Below are positions 6,454 to 10,457 of a stretch of 10,457 nt of DNA, piece after piece. The stretch is from an uncultured Collinsella sp. (GTDB lineage: Bacteria > Actinomycetota > Coriobacteriia > Coriobacteriales > Coriobacteriaceae): NCBI GenBank assembly GCA_902479065.1, contig CABSNM010000038.1:1-10457 (forward strand), given 5' to 3'. The position numbers and the translations under genes were made by a program. The stretch's first letter is position 1; every line of letters begins with the position of its first letter. The notes below the pieces were generated by a model. The model was given only the letters and a program-made list of their open reading frames with translations. It was not told where the DNA came from and did not search any database.

Positions 6454-7227
6454 CTATCCCAGCTCCTGCATGCGGCGGTAGATTTCGCAGATACCCTTGA
6501 TGGTGAGCTGTCCGTCGACCACGTCGAAGGCATCGGTCGAATCGGCGACGATGCTGGCGAGACCGCCCGTGGCGATAACGGTGGCATCCTCGCGGCCCAG
6601 CTCGCGCTTCATGCGCGCGACCAGGCCCTCGGCCATGGCGGCGGCGCCCGTTACGGCGCCGACCTTGATGCACTCCTCGGTATCGCGGCCGATGGCGTGC
6701 TCGGGCGCCTCGAGCGGCACGCTGGCGAGCTTGGCGGCACGGGCGGCAAGCGCGTCCATGGAGATGCGAATGCCCGGCGCGATCGCTCCGCCAATGTAAT
6801 AACCGTCCTCATCGATGACGTCGATATTGGTCGCGGTGCCAAAGTCCACCACGATTGCCGGCGCGCCGTAGAAAGTCTCGGCCGCAACGGCGTTAGCGAC
6901 GCGATCGGCGCCTACGGCTTGGGGACGCGCCGCGCGCAGCTTGGTCACCGCGGCCGTCTGCGGCCCGATGACGATGGCGTCCGCGGCAATGCGGTCGGCC
7001 ACGGCGTGCCATTCGCGCGAGAGCTGCGGCACCACGCCGGCAAAGGCGATCGCGTCGACCGCGTCGAGCGAAAGGCCGTACATCTTAAAGAAACCCATCA
7101 GGCGCACATGGATCTCGTCGGCGGTATAGGAGCGGTCGGTGGGCATGCGCCACGACTGCACCAGCTCGTCTCCGTCAAACAGGCCCATGGCCGTCTGCGT
7201 GTTTCCCATATCGATAGCGAGCAGCAT
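6454..7227 (-). CDS. coaX: Type III pantothenate kinase
   Basis: Phosphorylates pantothenate with ATP in the cytoplasm, the first committed step of coenzyme A synthesis. The 257-residue length is normal for type III enzymes (ASKHA fold). Motifs are AIDMGNTQT (4-12, phosphate loop with Asp6), GADRVAN (106-112, with Asp108 expected as catalytic base), VVDFGTATNIDVID (126-139), GGAIAPGI (146-153), and ATGGLA (219-224). Known type III enzymes need a monovalent cation and are not feedback-inhibited by CoA. The start at 7227 is chosen because GGGAG lies 5 nt upstream and it is where family similarity begins. The frame stays open back to 7605, but that part overlaps the tRNA and a repeat. The gene converges with the folate operon and diverges from tRNA-fMet. 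Confidence 0.95.
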   Translation of the reverse strand: MLLAIDMGNTQTAMGLFDGDELVQSWRMPTDRSYTADEIHVRLMGFFKMYGLSLDAVDAIAFAGVVPQLSREWHAVADRIAADAIVIGPQTAAVTKLRAARPQAVGADRVANAVAAETFYGAPAIVVDFGTATNIDVIDEDGYYIGGAIAPGIRISMDALAARAAKLASVPLEAPEHAIGRDTEECIKVGAVTGAAAMAEGLVARMKRELGREDATVIATGGLASIVADSTDAFDVVDGQLTIKGICEIYRRMQELG

Positions 7228-7232
7228 GTCTA

Positions 7233-7237
7233 CTCCC
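7233..7237 (-). promoter_or_regulatory. Ribosome binding site deciding the coaX start
   Basis: GGGAG on the minus strand lies 5 nt before the ATG at 7227. The alternative in-frame ATG six codons upstream has no such site. Confidence 0.75.
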
Positions 7238-7263
7238 AGTGTTGGCATAAAAGGACGCGCACC

Positions 7264-7269
7264 ATTGTA
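7264..7269 (-). promoter_or_regulatory. Probable -10 element of the coaX promoter
   Basis: Minus-strand TACAAT (within GTATACAATGG) would start transcription about 30 nt before the coaX ATG. The same TACAAT occurs in front of folP-folK. No good -35 is visible 16-18 nt upstream. Confidence 0.4.
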
Positions 7270-7363
7270 TACGCGCCGCCGACGGCACTCGGCTGCGATT
7301 CGTTTACGGTGATAGGGGCTGAGAGGTTTAAATATGAAGGAATTATGCTCCACGAGTTTTTCC

Positions 7364-7392
7364 TTGCCGTTTACCGAACTCCCGCGTAATAT
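7364..7392 (+). promoter_or_regulatory. Sigma-70-type promoter of the initiator tRNA
   Basis: TTGCCG (7364-7369) and TAATAT (7387-7392) are separated by exactly 17 nt, with AT-rich DNA upstream. Transcription would start near 7399, about 25 nt before the tRNA. It is the clearest promoter in the window. Confidence 0.75.
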
Positions 7393-7423
7393 ACTTTCTT
7401 GCGCACATGAGGCGCCCAGACAT

Positions 7424-7500
7424 TGCGGGGTGGAGCAGTCTGGTAGCTCGCCGGGCTCATAACCCGGAGGTCGTAGGTTCAAATCCTGCCCCCGCGACCA
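7424..7500 (+). tRNA. Initiator tRNA-fMet (CAT)
   Basis: A 77-nt cloverleaf with encoded CCA. It has a 7-bp acceptor, D stem GAGC/GCTC, anticodon stem CCGGG/CCCGG around loop CTCATAA (anticodon CAT at 7458-7460), variable AGGTC, and T stem GTAGG/CCTGC with one U-G pair. Three consecutive G-C pairs at the base of the anticodon stem mark it as the initiator rather than an elongator. Position 1-72 reads U-G, where E. coli has the C-A mismatch. Both are weak pairs, as expected for the formylase. It has its own promoter and terminator and appears to be a single-gene unit. Confidence 0.97.
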
Positions 7501-7509
7501 AGAACTTGC

Positions 7510-7539
7510 AGCTCGTCGGCCTAGCCGGCGAGCTTTTTT
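7510..7539 (+). terminator. Intrinsic terminator of tRNA-fMet
   Basis: An 11-bp stem AGCTCGTCGGC / GCCGGCGAGCT (one U-G pair) has a CTA loop and is followed directly by TTTTTT. It starts 10 nt after the tRNA CCA end. Confidence 0.93.
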
Positions 7540-7588
7540 GTTATTCCGGGACCGTGTTTTCGGTCCAATTCTCGGCCTCTCAAACAAA

Positions 7589-7887
7589 ATCTCGATCTGT
7601 AACATCTAGACCCGATTTAGGCGGCTAGGTGTTACAGATCGAGATATACCGGTGGGTTGGGTCGTGTTTGTCTTGATCTGTAACACGAGGGACGGATTTT
7701 GCCGAGTTGTTGTTATAGATTGAGATTTTCTAGCAGGCGGGTATGGTTTGTCTCGATCTGTAACAGGTAGGGGTCAAAAGTGGGTCTAGCTGTTACAGAT
7801 TGAGATTGTTGAGGTTGGGTCGAGGGGAATATCTCGATCTGTAACAGTAAGACCCGGTTTTGCCGCGTAACTGTTACAGATTGAGAC
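7589..7887. repeat. Array of eight 16-nt sites in alternating orientation (four 57-nt inverted-repeat units)
   Basis: The 16-mer ATCTCGATCTGTAACA and close variants occur forward at 7589, 7670, 7750 and 7831, and as reverse complement at 7630, 7711, 7791 and 7872. Each forward-reverse pair encloses exactly 25 nt, making four units: 7589-7645, 7670-7726, 7750-7806, 7831-7887. Linkers between units are 24, 23 and 24 nt. Sites vary at only a few positions (ATCTC/GTCTT/GTCTC start, CGATCTG/CAATCTG, one TGTTATAG). The 25-nt cores are related (consensus about AGACCCGNTTTTGCCG in units 1, 2 and 4), and the core of unit 3 is inverted. Each unit could form a 16-bp hairpin, or the sites could bind a protein on DNA. 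The array lies between the tRNA terminator and the oxidoreductase promoter region, and no associated gene is visible. It is not a CRISPR. Confidence 0.95.
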
Positions 7888-7946
7888 AAACTGACGGGCC
7901 GTCCCGTCCCATCCACCTGCCGCCACCTGATATTCGCCGATTTTCG

Positions 7947-7976
7947 TTGTGCCGCCGTGCTCCCATGCCATATCCT
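7947..7976 (+). promoter_or_regulatory. Possible promoter of the flavin oxidoreductase
   Basis: TTGTGC (7947-7952) and TATCCT (7971-7976) are 18 nt apart and would start transcription about 45 nt before the ATG. Both boxes are imperfect. Otherwise 7888-8028 holds nothing recognisable. Confidence 0.3.
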
Positions 7977-8013
7977 CTAGACAACTACGCGGCATCATCG
8001 CCGCCGCGCCTAC

Positions 8014-8021
8014 AAGAGAGG
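8014..8021 (+). promoter_or_regulatory. Ribosome binding site deciding the oxidoreductase start
   Basis: The AGAGAGG-type site ending at 8021 is 7 nt before the ATG at 8029, but only 1 nt before the in-frame ATG at 8023. The later start is preferred. Confidence 0.65.
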
Positions 8022-8028
8022 AATGTCC

Positions 8029-10059
8029 ATGACCGCACCTGCATCCAAGCTGCTCCAGCCCATTACGGTTGGCCCCCTTGAGCTCAAGAACCGCATTATG
8101 TTCCCGCCGCTGACCACCGGCTACGAGGAGCGCGACGGTTCCATCGGCGAGCGCAGCCTGGCTTTTTACGAGCGCCTGGCCCGTGGCGGCGTGAGCTACA
8201 TCGTCATCGGCGATGTTGCTCCCGTCATGACCGCAAGCCCCACGCCCAAGCTGGCAACCGACGCCCAGATCCCCACGTTTAAGGCGCTGGCCGATGCCGT
8301 CCACAAGCACGGCGCCAAGGTCGCGCTGCAGCTGTTCCATCCCGAGTACGATGTGCCCGGTGTCGGCCGCATGGTCATGGGATCCATGGCCGCCGCCAAG
8401 GCCGCGCAGGAGGCCAAGGCCGCCGGCGACGAGGAGACCTTTGCCGCCAAGATGGCCGAGTCCAACGAGATCCGCAACCAGGCCTACGCCAAGCTGCACC
8501 ACGACATGCAGCACTTTGTGAACGAGGCAAGCGCAGAGCAGCTCACCCAGATCAAGGAGGCCATTGCTGCCTCGGCCGCTCGCGCGCAGCAGGCCGGCAT
8601 CGACGCCATCGAGGTCCACGGCGACCGCTTGGTGGGTTCGCTGTGCTCGGCTATCCTCAACAAGCGCACCGACGAGTACGGTGGTTCGTTCGAGAACCGC
8701 GTCCGCTACGCGCTGGAGGTCGTCGCCGCCATTAAGGAGGCTGCGCCGCAGCTGATGGTGGAGTACAAGCTCCCCGTGATCATGGAGAACCCCGACGGCA
8801 CGCCGCGCGGCAAGGGCGGCTTGCTACCCGACGAGGCCTGCGAGTTTGCCAAGCTGCTCGAGGGCGCGGGCATCGATATGATCCAGGTTGCACAGGCCAA
8901 CCACACCGGCAACATGGGCGACACCATTCCACCCATGGGTGCCATGCCCTACAACTGGACGCTGCCGGTGGCCGAGCGCGTCAAGGCCCTGGTCTCCGTG
9001 CCGGTGGCAACCGTGGGCCGTGTTGTCTCGGTCGAGGCCGGCGAGAAGATTCTGGAAGACGGCGCGGCCGACATCATCGCCTATGGCCGCTCGCTCATGT
9101 GCGACCCCGACATTGCGCTGAAGGCCGCCACGGGTGAGCCCATCCGCGAGTGCCTCAACTGCAACAAGGGCTGCGTCGACGCGATTCAAAACCGCAAGTA
9201 CATCTCGTGCGTGCTCAATGCCGAGAACGGTGACGAGGCGACCATCGCCATCAAGCCGGGCGAGGGCGACAAGAAGATTGCCGTGGTGGGCGGCGGTATC
9301 GCCGGCTTGGAGGCCGCGCGCGTGGCGGCCAAGCGTGGCTACGACGTGACCGTTTACGAGGCGAGCGATCACTTGGGCGGCCAGATTGTGCTGGCGGCTG
9401 CGCCTCCGCGCAAGGACGAGATCATGCGCTCGGTCGAGTACTACGAGAAGATTCTGCCTGGCCTGGGCGTGAAGGTCGAGCTCAACCATGCCGCTACCGC
9501 CGAGGACCTCAACGCCGCCGACGCCGCGATTGTGGCCGTGGGCGCGCACGACGTGGTCATTCCCGTTCCGGGTGCCGATTCGGACAAGGTCGTCTCGAGC
9601 TGGGACGTGCTGGCCGGCAAGGTGGAGCTTACGGGCCGCGTCGCCGTCATTGGCGGTGGCCTGGTGGGCACCGAGACTGCCGAGTACCTGCTGCAGCACG
9701 GCTGCGAGGTGGCGATCGTGGAGATGCTCGACAAGATTGCCGCGGGCGAGTCCGAGACCATTCTGCCGCTGATCATGAGCGACTTTGCCGAGCACAACGT
9801 GGAGCAGCACGTGAAGACCCGCCTGACCGCCATTACCGACGAAGGCGTGGAGGCTGTTCGCACCACCGAGGACGGCGCCGAGGAGCCGGTGAAGATCGCC
9901 TGCGATTACGTGGTGATGGCCGTGGGCTCCAAGGCCAACGCGTTTGACCTGGATGGCGTGACGGTGCCCGTGACCTGCGTGGGCGACTGCTCGGGCGAGC
10001 GCACCGCTGACATTGCGAGCGCCATTCGCACGGCGTATCACGCGGCCAACGAGCTGTAG
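8029..10059 (+). CDS. FMN/Fe-S/FAD oxidoreductase of the Old Yellow Enzyme - FadH/BaiCD type
   Basis: Cytoplasmic 676-residue enzyme expected to pass electrons from NAD(P)H through FAD, a 4Fe-4S cluster and FMN to an activated double bond. Layout: N-terminal FMN TIM barrel (about 8-365), with VGPLELKNRIMFPPLTTGY at 14-32, QLFHP (101-105) and NKRTDEYGGSFENRVR near 210-225. The cluster Cys375-X2-Cys378-X3-Cys382-X11-Cys394 has the same spacing as FadH. A dinucleotide fold starts at GGGIAG (421-426), with a second inside it at GGGLVG (542-547). The length is normal. Oddities: the active-site strand reads EVHGDRLVGS (195-204) where FadH has a GYL tyrosine, and residues ~122-160 form an Ala/Lys/Glu-rich helical stretch. 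The substrate is unknown: enoates, bile-acid or flavonoid intermediates are reduced by relatives. The gene stands alone, with a terminator after it and the repeat array before it. Confidence 0.9.
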   Translation: MTAPASKLLQPITVGPLELKNRIMFPPLTTGYEERDGSIGERSLAFYERLARGGVSYIVIGDVAPVMTASPTPKLATDAQIPTFKALADAVHKHGAKVALQLFHPEYDVPGVGRMVMGSMAAAKAAQEAKAAGDEETFAAKMAESNEIRNQAYAKLHHDMQHFVNEASAEQLTQIKEAIAASAARAQQAGIDAIEVHGDRLVGSLCSAILNKRTDEYGGSFENRVRYALEVVAAIKEAAPQLMVEYKLPVIMENPDGTPRGKGGLLPDEACEFAKLLEGAGIDMIQVAQANHTGNMGDTIPPMGAMPYNWTLPVAERVKALVSVPVATVGRVVSVEAGEKILEDGAADIIAYGRSLMCDPDIALKAATGEPIRECLNCNKGCVDAIQNRKYISCVLNAENGDEATIAIKPGEGDKKIAVVGGGIAGLEAARVAAKRGYDVTVYEASDHLGGQIVLAAAPPRKDEIMRSVEYYEKILPGLGVKVELNHAATAEDLNAADAAIVAVGAHDVVIPVPGADSDKVVSSWDVLAGKVELTGRVAVIGGGLVGTETAEYLLQHGCEVAIVEMLDKIAAGESETILPLIMSDFAEHNVEQHVKTRLTAITDEGVEAVRTTEDGAEEPVKIACDYVVMAVGSKANAFDLDGVTVPVTCVGDCSGERTADIASAIRTAYHAANEL

Positions 10060-10075
10060 TTGAACATCGCGGCCA

Positions 10076-10105
10076 GGCGGGGCGGTAGCACGGATCCGCC
10101 TCGCC
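10076..10105 (+). other. GC-rich stem-loop after the oxidoreductase
   Basis: GGCGGGGCGG pairs with CCGCCTCGCC over 10 bp (one G-U) around a 10-nt loop, 17 nt after the stop. It has no T-tract, so it may protect the transcript 3' end rather than terminate it. Confidence 0.5.
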
Positions 10106-10135
10106 CGGCTGTGTCCCGTCGGGTGTCAACCGGTG

Positions 10136-10175
10136 CGGGGCCTGCAAGCGCAGCAGGTCCCGTCCTTTTTGTTTT
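10136..10175 (+). terminator. Intrinsic terminator of the oxidoreductase gene
   Basis: A 10-bp stem CGGGGCCTGC / GCAGGTCCCG (one G-U) with a 7-nt loop is followed by TCCTTTTTGTTTT. Confidence 0.85.
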
Positions 10176-10457
10176 GCTCCGGTGGATGGCAATGCGCGGT
10201 AATCATGAGGAGTGAGGACGTCTACTGCCTTGCAGATCACTCAAAAATATTGGGGGAGGGGTTAATAACTATATCCTCTATACCAAAGGACATAAAGAGA
10301 TGCCAATTTTGTTGACAAGCGAATGACGATTAGCTGCGAGTCAGCTACCAGCGTAAATAATCGATAAAGAAATGTCGTAATTTGGTGCCAAATGCCCAGA
10401 TAGGTTGATTTCTGACCTCAACCGAACACATTGAGCTGATGGCTCGCTCCCGCAGTT
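10176..10457. other. AT-rich right edge without a confident gene
   Basis: From about 10230 the base composition falls well below that of the rest of the window. No long open frame is present on the plus strand. On the minus strand two frames remain open for ~37-40 codons into the right edge before stopping near 10335-10345. One could be the end of a gene entering from outside, but two competing frames make this undecidable. Small inverted repeats are visible: TAGCTG-CGAGT-CAGCTA (10331-10347) and ATTTGG-TG-CCAAAT (10380-10393). Either could be an operator. Confidence 0.4.

Noticed and set aside
7334..7462. Small plus-strand gene with a GAGAGG site and ATG at 7334
   Set aside because: It overlaps the tRNA promoter and most of the tRNA, ends inside the anticodon loop, and has no recognisable product.
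7228..7605. N-terminal extension of coaX (frame open to 7605)
   Set aside because: It runs antisense through the tRNA, its terminator and a repeat site. Family similarity and the ribosome site place the start at 7227.
7589..7887. CRISPR array
   Set aside because: Sites are only 16 nt, alternate in orientation, and enclose cores related to each other. No cas gene is present.
7589..7887. Integron attC array
   Set aside because: The GTTACAG edges do not fit the GTTRRRY core, no cassette genes lie between units, and no integrase is visible.
8824..10041. Long minus-strand open frame opposite the oxidoreductase
   Set aside because: It is antisense to a well-supported protein with complete motifs. 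Its His/Gly/Ala-rich translation shows no family features.
10312..10317. Perfect -35 box TTGACA
   Set aside because: No acceptable -10 hexamer lies 16-18 nt downstream on the plus strand (TGCGAG at 17 nt).
10300..10326. Eight-codon leader peptide MPILLTSE
   Set aside because: The ribosome site is weak and distant, and no regulated gene or attenuator hairpin follows in view.

Overview
The window looks like chromosomal DNA of a high-GC anaerobic actinobacterium, most likely a gut Coriobacteriia member close to Collinsella. This is an inference from gene style: a fused-type ECF ATPase, a FolP-FolK fusion, a type III pantothenate kinase, and a large flavin/Fe-S/NAD(P)H oxidoreductase of the kind common in anaerobes. 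Coding DNA is GC-rich throughout, and only the last ~250 bases turn AT-rich. No phage, plasmid or transposase gene is visible.

Left part (1-2061): the window opens inside an ABC ATPase gene, apparently the second half of a double-ATPase ECF vitamin/metal importer subunit. It is followed 4 nt later by a membrane S component. Next comes a 537-nt gene-free stretch holding two long palindromic elements (1572-1723 and 1821-1994). A bidirectional terminator sits at the centre of the second. A pair of ~21-nt pyrimidine-rich motifs flanks it.

Centre (2062-7227): exodeoxyribonuclease III (minus strand) diverges from a zinc-binding Sir2 deacetylase (plus strand). A folate gene with its own probable promoter follows. 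It fuses dihydropteroate synthase to HPPK and carries a ~140-residue low-complexity insertion inside the DHPS barrel. Its stop codon abuts the start of a gene for a degenerate biotin-protein-ligase-like protein. Convergent to this pair is coaX, the first enzyme of CoA synthesis. The central block is therefore mostly cofactor metabolism (folate, CoA, a biotin-ligase relative) plus DNA repair and an NAD+-dependent protein deacylase.

Right part (7228-10457): an initiator tRNA-fMet gene has a clear promoter and terminator. Immediately downstream lies the most striking object in the window, an array at 7589-7887. It has eight 16-nt sites in strictly alternating orientation, spaced 39-41 nt start to start, organised as four 57-nt inverted-repeat units with exactly 25-nt cores on an 80-81-nt period. 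The third unit carries its core inverted. Its function is unknown. A 676-residue Old Yellow Enzyme/FadH-type oxidoreductase follows, with an intact Fe-S cysteine set but without the usual active-site tyrosine motif. After its terminator the composition drops to AT-rich DNA with no confident gene.

The best candidates for something undescribed are the alternating repeat array, the DHPS insertion, and the biotin-ligase-like pseudoenzyme coupled to folate synthesis.
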